Shown here piece by piece: positions 12,479 through 20,970 of a stretch of 48,288 nt of DNA. The number at the start of each line of letters is the position of its first letter. The first letter of the stretch is position 1. A model generated the notes under the pieces. It ran no database searches. It was not told where the DNA came from and saw only the letters and a program-made list of their open reading frames with translations. Source of the DNA: Trametes villosa (Eukaryota > Basidiomycota > Agaricomycetes > Polyporales > Polyporaceae); contig PUDQ02000099.1 in NCBI GenBank assembly GCA_002964805.2, forward strand, positions 1 through 48,288, read 5' to 3'. A program made the position numbers and the translations under genes.

Positions 12479-12911
12479 GTTAAATGATTGGATAAGTGGA
12501 CACGGCGGAAGTTCAGTTCTTATTCAGGCGCGACGTGGCAGAGAAGGTCGAGAAGAGTGGCTGGGATAGTGGAAGTTAGGTATAGGTTCCCGTACACCTC
12601 GTACATTCATATATGGTGCCGGAGCAGTAAAACTTGATGGTACTGTATGCGCCGGCGCGGCGGCTCGCCTCGGGAGAGAGGCGCCCTTCAAATAAGTATG
12701 ATCCGCTTCGTGTTTCAACGTCAACCCGAACAGGTTTCGAGTGTGTAGTATACGATGGAGTGCGAGTAGCATCAGAGCGCCATCTCGACTACTGCTTAAG
12801 CCTCAAGCTCCATTCTCAACGTGGTCTTGGAAGAGTCAGAGCATCCCAATTCTCTGAGTATACGTTGCGTGTCCGTTGGTTGCAATCCTACTACGTAATG
12901 AGCGGCACTGA
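12479..12911. other. Left flank of the Gypsy insertion; promoter side of kinase-like gene
   Basis: About 430 bp without a supported gene. Before the retrotransposon arrived this joined 20409-20970, making a shared promoter of about 1 kb between two divergent genes. Confidence 0.55.
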
Positions 12912-12916
12912 CACGA
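12912..12916. repeat. Target-site duplication, left copy (CACGA)
   Basis: CACGA directly precedes the left LTR and is repeated directly after the right LTR at 20404-20408. Five base pairs is the usual duplication length for Ty3/Gypsy integrases. Confidence 0.93.
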
Positions 12917-13074
12917 TGTTACGAAATCCCCGATCTATTCCTGTCCCTACCTGACTCACTTACTTACTCAGCCACCCATTTGCTTACTCGTACGCTCACT
13001 CAGCCGCTTACCCAGCACATACGCTCATTATTACTCAGTATTTCTCCTGTATTACTCAGCTTACCGCAGTACAA

Positions 13075-13082
13075 TATATATA
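13075..13082 (+). promoter_or_regulatory. TATA box in Gypsy 5' LTR
   Basis: TATATATA lies 33 bp before the predicted transcription start at 13108. That start is fixed independently by the 11-nt complementarity with the primer site. Confidence 0.7.
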
Positions 13083-13107
13083 CCAGGTGAAGCTGCGGTA
13101 GATCCCC

Positions 13108-13118
13108 AGTCTTCGCTT
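13108..13118 (+). other. Predicted self-primer: first 11 nt of the Gypsy RNA
   Basis: AGTCTTCGCTT is the exact reverse complement of AAGCGAAGACT at 13179-13189, one base after the LTR. In Tf1/sushi-type elements the first 11 nt of the mRNA fold back on the primer-binding site, are cleaved, and prime reverse transcription. Position relative to the TATA box fits an RNA 5' end. The same 11 nt recur at 20334-20344 in the 3' LTR. Confidence 0.85.
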
Positions 13119-13137
13119 GGTACGTTCTACCTGGTGA

Positions 13138-14367
13138 TCACCTGACCGCATCCGGCCCGGCTCGCTTCACTGTATCATAAGCGAAGACTACCTCCTCGAC
13201 CTACTCGCTGATAGCCTTCCATCACACGAGTACGCGTCATTCCCACCCTCCGATCCTCCCTCGCTCACAAGCACTGCCTCAGTGTACAGCCTTCGAGAAC
13301 TCCGCAACCGCAACCCTTCCGAATTCGGAGAAAACTCGTCTCCGGGTTCCAGCCCTCCATCTCGCTTCCCTCTCGTACTCTACGACGACACCAGCGACGA
13401 CGAGCGTTCTGAGGCTGTCTCCAGCCGCGCCCCTACCCCGGACGACAACGACCAGTTCGAGTCGGCCCGCCAATCACCGGAACCTCCGTCTCATCCTCCT
13501 ACTCCGGATCTCCCCAATCTCATCACCCCTTTGCAACACATCAACCATCAGATCCTTCGCCTCGAAGGGCTGATCCGTGACCTCCACACACACCTCGACA
13601 TCCCGTACTTCGACACTCCGATCGAATACCTTCCAACCCCGTTCAATCGAGATCTTGTCCGATCCACCGCCAATCTCACGCATCAGCTCGACCACCTGAC
13701 CCAACTCTACCAATCAGCAGAGCGCAGGCGGAACCGACCCCTGTCCCCATTCACAGAACCATCGGCATCTGCGAGTCTACAGCTCCTCGAGGACTATCGC
13801 ATCTACCGATACCGCGGCCTCGTTTCCATCAACCCGCGCTGGGCGATCATCTTCTCGTGGCAGCCTGCGTACTTTGGACTCACCCTGATCCAGGTCGGCG
13901 CCGCCCTACAGCTGAGCGCACATCTTCCCGACAACAGCGACGAGCAGACGATACCCATCCACCGGATCGAGATCCTCCGAAACGTCGACCTCCAAATCCC
14001 GAACAGGGTCACAGAACTTCCAACAGGTGCCCACCTGTACCCGCCCATCACGGATCTCACCTTCATACCCCTAAACGACCCCTTCGCGCTCGCACACCCA
14101 CTCACGCTCCGCCTATCTTACCTGCATCTCGCGGATCAAACCCACCCCCACGTCACCTACGCGAGTTTCGAACTTAGACGCAACGACGAGGTCCTCGCGA
14201 CGTTCTCATACAACGCCCGACTCAACGGAGAGCGATTCCGAGCACTCCCCGGCGAGATCCGACTCGCGCTCTGCATCTACGTCATCGATCCCCGCGCCTG
14301 GCACGTATATCGTCGTACGGACGAACTACACTTTTTCCCGCCCTTCCTGGGTCTTGAGTTCGCTTAA
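13138..14367 (+). CDS. Gypsy ORF1: ATG-less open reading frame upstream of gag
   Basis: The frame is open from just after a TGA at 13135 to a TAA at 14365-14367, about 409 codons. Neither it nor any other frame has an ATG between the predicted RNA start (13108) and 14480. The translation looks like protein, not noise. A disordered acidic N-terminus (DDTSDDERSEAVSSRAPTPD) is followed by a likely amphipathic helix (LQHINHQILRLEGLIRDLHT). A compositionally balanced C-terminal half follows, with aromatic and hydrophobic spacing like a folded domain. No known domain was recognised. The true start is unknown; GTG at 13282 and ATA/ATC codons at 13174-13177 are in-frame near-cognate candidates. It could be a structural protein translated from a non-AUG codon. 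It could instead be an untranslated leader, but that would not explain the absence of stops. Confidence 0.55.
   Translation, partial: SPDRIRPGSLHCIISEDYLLDLLADSLPSHEYASFPPSDPPSLTSTASVYSLRELRNRNPSEFGENSSPGSSPPSRFPLVLYDDTSDDERSEAVSSRAPTPDDNDQFESARQSPEPPSHPPTPDLPNLITPLQHINHQILRLEGLIRDLHTHLDIPYFDTPIEYLPTPFNRDLVRSTANLTHQLDHLTQLYQSAERRRNRPLSPFTEPSASASLQLLEDYRIYRYRGLVSINPRWAIIFSWQPAYFGLTLIQVGAALQLSAHLPDNSDEQTIPIHRIEILRNVDLQIPNRVTELPTGAHLYPPITDLTFIPLNDPFALAHPLTLRLSYLHLADQTHPHVTYASFELRRNDEVLATFSYNARLNGERFRALPGEIRLALCIYVIDPRAWHVYRRTDELHFFPPFLGLEFA
13179..13189 (+). other. Primer-binding site (self-primed type)
   Basis: AAGCGAAGACT begins one base after the LTR end. It lacks the TGG start expected of a site pairing with a tRNA 3' CCA end, but pairs perfectly over 11 bp with the predicted RNA 5' end. 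Confidence 0.85.
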
Positions 14368-14480
14368 ATTCTCCCCCACTTCGCGCGTCAGACCGCCGAA
14401 AGGCAGGCGTGCCCGAGAGACCCCGGAAGTCATTCTTCTGCGGTAAAATCGGTTGTTACGATAGTTACCTACGCATATAT

Positions 14481-16132
14481 ATGTCCCTCGAAGACATTCT
14501 TCTCTACTATACGACCCGAACCGCGACTCTTCCCACATTCAAGCGACTGGATCGAAGCACCGCTTCTCCAGCCGCCATCCCGTCACCACGGCCCACTCCT
14601 CACTCCCCTGTGCCGACCATCCTCACGCGCTCCTCCAAGGACGCACGTACTACTACCACCCCGACCCTGCAAGGGCACCGAAACTCTTCTTCCCCTGCAA
14701 CACAACTCCGTGCCCCAATCAGTGCAGAGGACAGTACGCAAACATCCCGCAAGGTCTCAAAGAAGCAGGACAACTCCGTCCCGCTGAAACGCCGCCGTCG
14801 TCTTCACCCCCTTCTCGATCCCTATCCCCCGAACCCCACGACGATCAAGAAAACCCCGTCATTGATCTCGCCATCGCCAACCTCGCCGCAGCCATCCCAG
14901 TCATCGCACCAGACCCCACCACCGTCATCCATACCGCCAATCCTACCCCAGCGACCCAGCGACCGGCATCCTCTCCCCAGAGCCCCATCATCACTCCCAA
15001 AATGTCCCCTCCCAGTGGCACATCCCAATCTAGTTCGGCTGCACCAGGAGGAAAGGCACCAACGACAGCGTCGGCACCAGCAGGACCTCCGGCGCTCGAC
15101 CCAGACTGGGAAGCTCTCCTCGTCAACCTCCTCGCACGCACCAATATCTGAACTGACCACACCCCCGCGCCCAAGTTCAAAGACCCGGATGTGTTCGACG
15201 GCAACAACCTCCGCTATGACGCCTTCAAGTATAGCATGCGGCAGTACGTGGGAGGCATGGAAAAGGATCGAGCGATCTCTCTGATCCTCTCCTACATCCG
15301 CGGCGAGAAGGTCGACCTCTGGAAGCAGTCGTTCATCGACATGAACACCCGGAATGGTCTCTGGGTCCTGCACGACATAGACGCCTTCTGGAGCGAGCTC
15401 GACAAGGTCTTCATCGACCAGAACAGGAAGCACACAGCGCAGGTCCAGCTCGAGGCGCTACAGATGGGATCTAACGCCCAGGAGTTCTTCACCGAATTCG
15501 AACGACTCGTCGCACGAGCAGAATTCGAGAAGAACAGCGAATACGTCCTCAACATCCTGCAGCGCAACGCCACATACCGATACGTCGAACAGGTCTACGC
15601 TTCAGGCAATCTACCCACCACGTTCGACGACTGGAAGACGCGCATCCTGCTGCTCGCCAAGAACCGCGCGCTCTTTGACGTCATGCGGAGCAAACAGCCC
15701 GCGCGATCGCATCCCACCCCCACCGCACCATCACCATCCACGAAACCTTCCTACCCCCCACGCGCTTACCAGCCGGCCTATCGCCCACCTCCCGGTCCGC
15801 CTCCCGCCGCACCTACTCGACGCGACGGCACCGGTGTGCTCTATGGCGGACGCGGTCAGCCGATGGATCTCGATCGCATCTGCAAGAAGTGCAACGTCCG
15901 CAAGGGCGACAAGGGCACTTGCGGCGACGCGTGGCATCTCCCCAACCGCACTACCCCGCAGACGCAGCATCGTCGTCGATGGGAAGAAGCGGAGAAGGCC
16001 GACACCTTCTTCGAAGAGGTCCGCCGCCTCATCGGCGAGGATCTCGAGCTTTTCCTCGATCAGACGTACGACGCCTTGCAGCAGGCTCGGGATTCAACTC
16101 CTGAGCAGTCTTTTGTCGAGGACTCGGCCTAG
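14481..16132 (+). pseudogene. Gypsy gag (capsid region intact; apparent frameshift and in-frame stop)
   Basis: The ATG at 14481 is the first ATG of the predicted RNA and opens MSLEDILLYYTTRTATLPTF. Protein-like sequence then continues one frame over from about 14630 (ALLQGRTYYYHPDPARAPKL), suggesting a lost base near 14625-14635. That frame runs to a TGA at 15149-15151 and resumes directly after it (TDHTPAPKFKDPDVFDGNN). It stays open to the TAG at 16130-16132. The last part holds the capsid-like retrotransposon gag domain (about 15180-15700), a proline-rich linker, and a cysteine/histidine motif CKKCNVRKGDKGTCGDAWH that departs from the classical CX2CX4HX4C knuckle. Alternatives to decay are recoding at both points or sequencing errors. 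No standard slippery heptamer was seen. Confidence 0.7.
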
Positions 16133-16227
16133 TCGCACAAGGTTCGGGTCAATCTCTTGTACAATATCATCTTGATCAGTTTCTACGTACCGCTTTTTCT
16201 TTACTTAGTTATTCACCGGTTTCCACT

Positions 16228-19200
16228 ATGCCTTCCCCCACTATGCTTACCAATCGTTTCTCTTGTCTCCCGGTTGAAGAAGTGGACGATACGATACTCT
16301 CCGCCCCCATCCCTGTACTTATATCATCTACCGAAAGGGCGTCTTCTTCACAGAAGCGCGGCCGGCATGAACCGGTGCTTAATTCCCTTTCCAAAAATAC
16401 AAAAAAATCGGAAAAATCTCCGAGTGCGACGGAACCCAAATCCCACAACGCATTTTCTATCACGACCACGGGACCCAAGTACTTCAAAGTTGTTCGCGGC
16501 TCTGGTAGCCGGCGACAGCTAGACGTCCCCATGATTGTCACGAACCCCGAGACTGGGATATCTCAGGACGTCAAAGGACTGCTAGACACAGGCAGCACGG
16601 GATCTTGCATTCACAGAGATCTCGTTCGCCGAAGCGGCCTTACGATGATCCCCTTTGAGAAATCCATAGAAGTCTACAACGCCGATGGATCTTCCAATGT
16701 CGGCAGTAACATCACCCACTATGTCATCATAGATATCCAGATCGGGAACCATTTCGAGAAGCTGCAGCTTCTGGTGACTGATTTAGGAAAATCTGACATC
16801 TTCCTCGGACACGAATGGATTGAACATCATAATCCATCCATCGATTGGCAAAAGAAACTCATTGAGTTTAATCGATGTCCGTCCGCATGTCAACACGTAG
16901 TGGAAGAAGGAGAGCGAGTCTTCATGCTCAACACGTCTTCATACTTGCGTTCTCGAGCCGTTCATATTCGCGCAAAAACCTCTGTCGCGATGGAACTAGC
17001 TATAGAACACAATCAAGCGCAGGCCTCAAAGACGTTTGAAGAACTCGTTCCCGAACAGTATCGAGATTTCCGTGACGTCTTTGACGAAGCGACGTTCTCT
17101 ACTCTTCCTGATCACCGCCCTTGGGACCACGCAATCGAGCTCTCAGCCGACGCGAAGCCCTATTGTGGAAAGATCTACCCCATGACCCTAGACGAGCAGT
17201 CCGCGCTAGACGCGTTCCTAGAAGACAATCTCCGCACCGGGCGCATCCGACCCTCCAAGTCCCCATGGGGCGCACCATTCTTCTTCGTCAAAAAGAAGGA
17301 CGGAAAGCTCCGGCCCGTGCAGGACTATAGGAAGCTCAACGACATGACCAAGAAGAACAAATACCCCCTACCTCTCATGCGAGAACTCCTAGATCGTCTG
17401 AAGGGAGCCAACTACTTCACCACCCTGGACATTCGGTGGGGTTACAACAACATACGCATGAAAGAAGGCGACGAGGAAAAAGCGGCCTTCATCACGAACC
17501 AAGGGCTGTACGAACCTCTCGTCATGTTCTTCGGTCTCACGAACTCTCCCTCCACATTCCAGATGATGATGAACGAACTATTCCGAGACTTGATCTTTAC
17601 CGGAAAAGTCGTAGTCTACTTAGATGACATCATCATTTTCACCTCTACCCTTGAGGAACATCGGACTATCATCCGACAAGTACTTAAGATTCTTCGCGAC
17701 AATCATCTCACGTGCAAACCTGAGAAGTGCAAGTTCGAGGTACAGGAAGTCGAGTACCTCGGACACATCGTGTCTCCCGGTGAAGTCCGCATGGACCCAA
17801 CCAAGATGGCCGGTGTTGCCCAATGGAAAACGCCCACAAACGTCTCAGAAGTGCGGCAATTCCTCGGCTTTGCGAACTTCTATCGACGGTTTATCAAGGA
17901 CTTCTCCCACATCGCGGCACCGCTGAACAGACTAACGTCTATCAAAAATGATCACACCCGATCATGGACGGAAGTCTGGACCACGGAGCAGCAAGAAGCC
18001 TTTGACGCGATCAAGCAGAAGATCACGTCCGCACCGGTTGTCGCCATTCCCACAGACAACGACCCTTTCCGGGTTCAAACCGATGCATCTCAGTTCGCGA
18101 TCGGAGCAGAGCTCTCGCAATTACAGAATGGCGTCTGGCGACCCATCGCGTTCCTTTCCAAATCCCTCTCTCCTGCCGAGAAGAACTACGAAATCTACGA
18201 TCGTGAACTTCTTGCTGTCATCTCCGCCCTAGACGAATGGCGTCATTTCCTGAAGGGAGCACGACACCGCTTCGAGATTCACACCGATCACAAGAATCTT
18301 GAGTACTTCAGGAAACCACAACGTCTGAACCCGCGCCAGGCACGATGGATGATTCAGCTCTCGGACTACGACTTCTCCCTCATTCACAAACCCGGACAAT
18401 CTATGGGGAAGCCGGACGCTCTGTCCCGTCGTCCCGATCACCTGGGTTCAACTTCTGAGAACGATGACGTCACTCTTCTGAAGCCACACTGGTTCGCAGC
18501 AGTTTCTATTGATGGATCAGCCGCCATCAAAGAAGAGTGTCTTCGACTTAAAGACGCCCTTGACCGTGTCGTCATCGAGAACCTTGGAATAGATGGGAGA
18601 CTAGAACTCGCCGAGGACGGCCTCGTCTACAGGGGGGGAAAACTCGTCGTACCTAACGATTTGACACTGAAAGGACGGATCATTTCATCACATCACGACT
18701 CAGTCACGGCTGGACATCCCGGAGCAGCTAAGACACAGGACTTGATCTCGCGATCGTACTGGTGGCCCTCTCTTCGTAGCGACGTGCGGAAGTACGTTAA
18801 AGGCTGTCATACCTGCCAAACAACGAAGATCGATCGGCGTAAGCGCGCAGCACCGCTTCACCCCAACCCGGTTCCTGATCGCAACTGGCAGTTCATCTCC
18901 GTGGACATGATCACCCATCTTCCTGCATCTCAAGGACACAACTCCATCCTAGTCATTGTCGACATGAAGTCCAAGGACTACATCGCTGTACCGTGTTCAG
19001 ACGAGCTGTCCTCAGAAGGCTGGGCTAACCTGTTCATCAAACACGTCTACGCGCAGCACGGACTACCGGAACGGATCTGGTCAGATCGAGGGTCGATCTT
19101 CGTGTCCTCATTCATCAAAGATCTATACCGGATCCTCGGCATCAAAGGGAACCCTAGCACTGCGTACCACCCTCAGACGGATGGACAAACAGAGCGCATG

Positions 19201-20142
19201 AACCAGGAAGTCGAGTCCTACCTCCGCATCTTCATCAACCACCGACAAGACGACTGGTCGGACTGGCTACCACTCGCGGCATTCGCGTATCGAAACCGGA
19301 CTCACTCTGCTACGAAGATGTCTCCGTTCTTCATGAATCACGGACATCATCCGTACACGGGAGTAGAAACGCGAGTAGAAGCCAAGAACGAGTCAGCCGG
19401 ACAGTACGTTGAACGGATGAAGAAGATCTCACGACAAGCGTCGGAAGCTCTCGGAGTGGCCAAGGCGGCCATGAAGAAGCAGTACGACAAGCATCGTCGA
19501 GAAGCGCAGGACTATCAGATCGGAGATTGGGTGTACCTGGACTCTTTTCACATCACCACGGATCGACCTCGGAAGAAGCTCGAGGACAAGCGCTATGGAC
19601 CATTCCAGATCCTGAAGAAGATAGGGGCATCCGCATACCAATTGAAGCTTCCCAGGAAGTGGAAAGCGATACACCCTGTCTTCAACGAAGTCCTACTCAC
19701 ACACGCACATCCTCCGGAGTATCCCAACCAGAAAGCACCCGAGGTCAATCTACCCGAAGTACTGGATACCCTCAAGGAACCAGAGGACATCTACGACTCC
19801 AAGGTCGCACGAGGAACTCTACAGTACCTGGTGAAGTGGAAAGGTCTGCCACGCTCGGAAAACACCTGGGAACCACGAGCCACTTTAGTTACCAAATATA
19901 AACCACTCCTTGATACGTTCCACAGAACTAATCCCACTGCACCACGAATGCCCACACTTCGTATACCTCCTCGAACTGACGCTCGATTCATGTACAAAAA
20001 CTTTGACGGACACTTCGTAGATACGGATGATCCTGACTATTGGACTGGCGTCTGGTCACGCTACCAGAAAAGACTATTACGACAAAAATTAGTACAAAGC
20101 TTACATACCATCGCGAGGACTCGATGCCTAGGAGAGGGGTAA
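16228..20142 (+). CDS. Gypsy pol polyprotein (PR-RT-RH-IN-chromodomain)
   Basis: A 1,304-residue open frame starting at an ATG 95 bp after the gag stop and in a different frame. It includes an aspartic protease (LLDTGSTGS, near residue 118), reverse transcriptase (FFVKKKDGKLRPVQDYRKLN near 352; YLDDI near 464), and RNase H (VQTDASQFAIGAEL near 617; THTDHKN-type motif as IHTDHKNLEYF). The integrase has an HHCC zinc region (GHPGAAKTQDLI...CHTC) and a D,D,E core (FISVDM, WSDRGS, QTERMNQEVE). A C-terminal chromodomain follows (YLVKWKGLPRSENTWEP, about residues 1190-1228). Chromodomain integrases usually target histone-marked heterochromatin. The stop TAA at 20140-20142 lies in the polypurine tract and touches the LTR. 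How pol is expressed is unclear, since it is not fused to gag. Confidence 0.96.
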   Translation: MPSPTMLTNRFSCLPVEEVDDTILSAPIPVLISSTERASSSQKRGRHEPVLNSLSKNTKKSEKSPSATEPKSHNAFSITTTGPKYFKVVRGSGSRRQLDVPMIVTNPETGISQDVKGLLDTGSTGSCIHRDLVRRSGLTMIPFEKSIEVYNADGSSNVGSNITHYVIIDIQIGNHFEKLQLLVTDLGKSDIFLGHEWIEHHNPSIDWQKKLIEFNRCPSACQHVVEEGERVFMLNTSSYLRSRAVHIRAKTSVAMELAIEHNQAQASKTFEELVPEQYRDFRDVFDEATFSTLPDHRPWDHAIELSADAKPYCGKIYPMTLDEQSALDAFLEDNLRTGRIRPSKSPWGAPFFFVKKKDGKLRPVQDYRKLNDMTKKNKYPLPLMRELLDRLKGANYFTTLDIRWGYNNIRMKEGDEEKAAFITNQGLYEPLVMFFGLTNSPSTFQMMMNELFRDLIFTGKVVVYLDDIIIFTSTLEEHRTIIRQVLKILRDNHLTCKPEKCKFEVQEVEYLGHIVSPGEVRMDPTKMAGVAQWKTPTNVSEVRQFLGFANFYRRFIKDFSHIAAPLNRLTSIKNDHTRSWTEVWTTEQQEAFDAIKQKITSAPVVAIPTDNDPFRVQTDASQFAIGAELSQLQNGVWRPIAFLSKSLSPAEKNYEIYDRELLAVISALDEWRHFLKGARHRFEIHTDHKNLEYFRKPQRLNPRQARWMIQLSDYDFSLIHKPGQSMGKPDALSRRPDHLGSTSENDDVTLLKPHWFAAVSIDGSAAIKEECLRLKDALDRVVIENLGIDGRLELAEDGLVYRGGKLVVPNDLTLKGRIISSHHDSVTAGHPGAAKTQDLISRSYWWPSLRSDVRKYVKGCHTCQTTKIDRRKRAAPLHPNPVPDRNWQFISVDMITHLPASQGHNSILVIVDMKSKDYIAVPCSDELSSEGWANLFIKHVYAQHGLPERIWSDRGSIFVSSFIKDLYRILGIKGNPSTAYHPQTDGQTERMNQEVESYLRIFINHRQDDWSDWLPLAAFAYRNRTHSATKMSPFFMNHGHHPYTGVETRVEAKNESAGQYVERMKKISRQASEALGVAKAAMKKQYDKHRREAQDYQIGDWVYLDSFHITTDRPRKKLEDKRYGPFQILKKIGASAYQLKLPRKWKAIHPVFNEVLLTHAHPPEYPNQKAPEVNLPEVLDTLKEPEDIYDSKVARGTLQYLVKWKGLPRSENTWEPRATLVTKYKPLLDTFHRTNPTAPRMPTLRIPPRTDARFMYKNFDGHFVDTDDPDYWTGVWSRYQKRLLRQKLVQSLHTIARTRCLGEG
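20130..20142 (+). other. Polypurine tract of Gypsy element
   Basis: AGGAGAGGGGTAA directly abuts the 3' LTR and is the expected plus-strand primer. The pol stop codon is its last three bases. Confidence 0.85.
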
Positions 20143-20403
20143 TGTTACGAAATCCCCGATCTATTCCTGTCCCTACCTGACTCACTTACTTACTCAGCCA
20201 CCCATTTGCTTACTCGTACGCTCACTCAGCCGCTTACCCAGCACATACGCTCATTATTACTCAGTATTTCTCCTGTATTACTCAGCTTACCGCAGTACAA
20301 TATATATACCAGGTGAAGCTGCGGTAGATCCCCAGTCTTCGCTTGGTACGTTCTACCTGGTGATCACCTGACCGCATCCGGCCCGGCTCGCTTCACTGTA
20401 TCA
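20143..20403 (+). repeat. 3' LTR of Gypsy element
   Basis: 261 bp; no mismatch to 12917-13177 was seen by reading both copies. It is followed by the CACGA target duplication. Confidence 0.97.
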
Positions 20404-20408
20404 CACGA
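20404..20408. repeat. Target-site duplication, right copy (CACGA)
   Basis: Matches 12912-12916 exactly. Confidence 0.93.
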
Positions 20409-20970
20409 TGACTCTATACCGGAATAACATAGTATGAGTGCGTAAGATTCCTGTGGCAGCACTAGGTAGGGATTTGTCCGGTATCGAGGTCCCTCGCTCC
20501 TCTGGTCACAGACCTGGCTCAACTTCTGTAAATTCGGCAACAGCTGTAGAAACCTGCGCGGCCCATCATGCATCACCGCCGGTGCGCCGGCGTGCGACGC
20601 TAAACCTTATGATATTTAAGTTAGCGCCCATGCGTTCTATGATCGATGCGAGAATTGTGTCAGTCCACCGCCGCCCGTGCCACCTCCGTAACAGAACTCG
20701 CTCGCTCAGCTACTCTGAGACATGATCAGTGACGCACACCGGAATAAGCTACAATCTGCGCTACGTGCTCCATGTGCGCCGGTCTTGGCGCCAGATCAGG
20801 CCAGATACGAGTCAAACCTTCGCGTTTCAAAATGAAGAGGACCCCTCCGAGAAATGGACTGCATGTCTCCTGGGAGCTACAACCGTACACTTAGCATCAG
20901 ACATAGCATAGCCTCGGATTGCGCCTCTAGACTGCCACACGTCTGTACTTGCACTTAAAGGAGGGCTCCT
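20409..20970. other. Right flank of Gypsy insertion; promoter side of the next gene
   Basis: 562 bp with no supported gene. It carries the presumed promoter of the gene starting at 20971. Confidence 0.55.

Larger units (their letters stand above)
12917..13177 (+). repeat. 5' LTR of Gypsy element
   Basis: 261 bp, TGTTACG...TATCA, reading identical to 20143-20403. It contains TATATATA at 13075-13082, the predicted RNA start at 13108, an inverted pair taccgcag/ctgcggta around the TATA box, and the palindrome GGTGATCACC near 13132-13143. Repeated ACTCA/ACTTA motifs fill the U3 part. Confidence 0.97.
12917..20403 (+). mobile_element. Complete Ty3/Gypsy LTR retrotransposon, chromovirus type (7,487 bp)
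   Basis: The element has LTRs of 261 bp (TG...CA), a CACGA target duplication, a self-complementary primer site, ORF1, gag, pol and a polypurine tract. Pol domain order is protease, reverse transcriptase, RNase H, integrase, chromodomain, which defines a Ty3/Gypsy chromovirus. Reading the LTRs side by side showed no difference, so the insertion is very recent. It sits between two divergent genes, not inside a gene. Pol is open for 1,304 codons, but gag has an apparent frame break and an in-frame stop. This copy may therefore be non-autonomous, use recoding, or contain sequence errors. Confidence 0.97.

Noticed and set aside
13132..13143. GGTGATCACC palindrome in the LTR as a regulatory site
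   Set aside because: A ten-base palindrome alone is weak evidence; it may only be part of the RNA fold near the primer site.
14409..15284. A 291-codon frame overlapping gag, treated as an independent gene
   Set aside because: Only its first 50 or so codons after the ATG at 14481 look like gag. After about 14630 the protein-like signal moves to another frame and this one becomes a Ser/Pro/Thr shadow.
14822..15433. 203-codon antisense ORF in gag
   Set aside because: It is a mirror of the capsid frame in GC-rich DNA, with no independent support.
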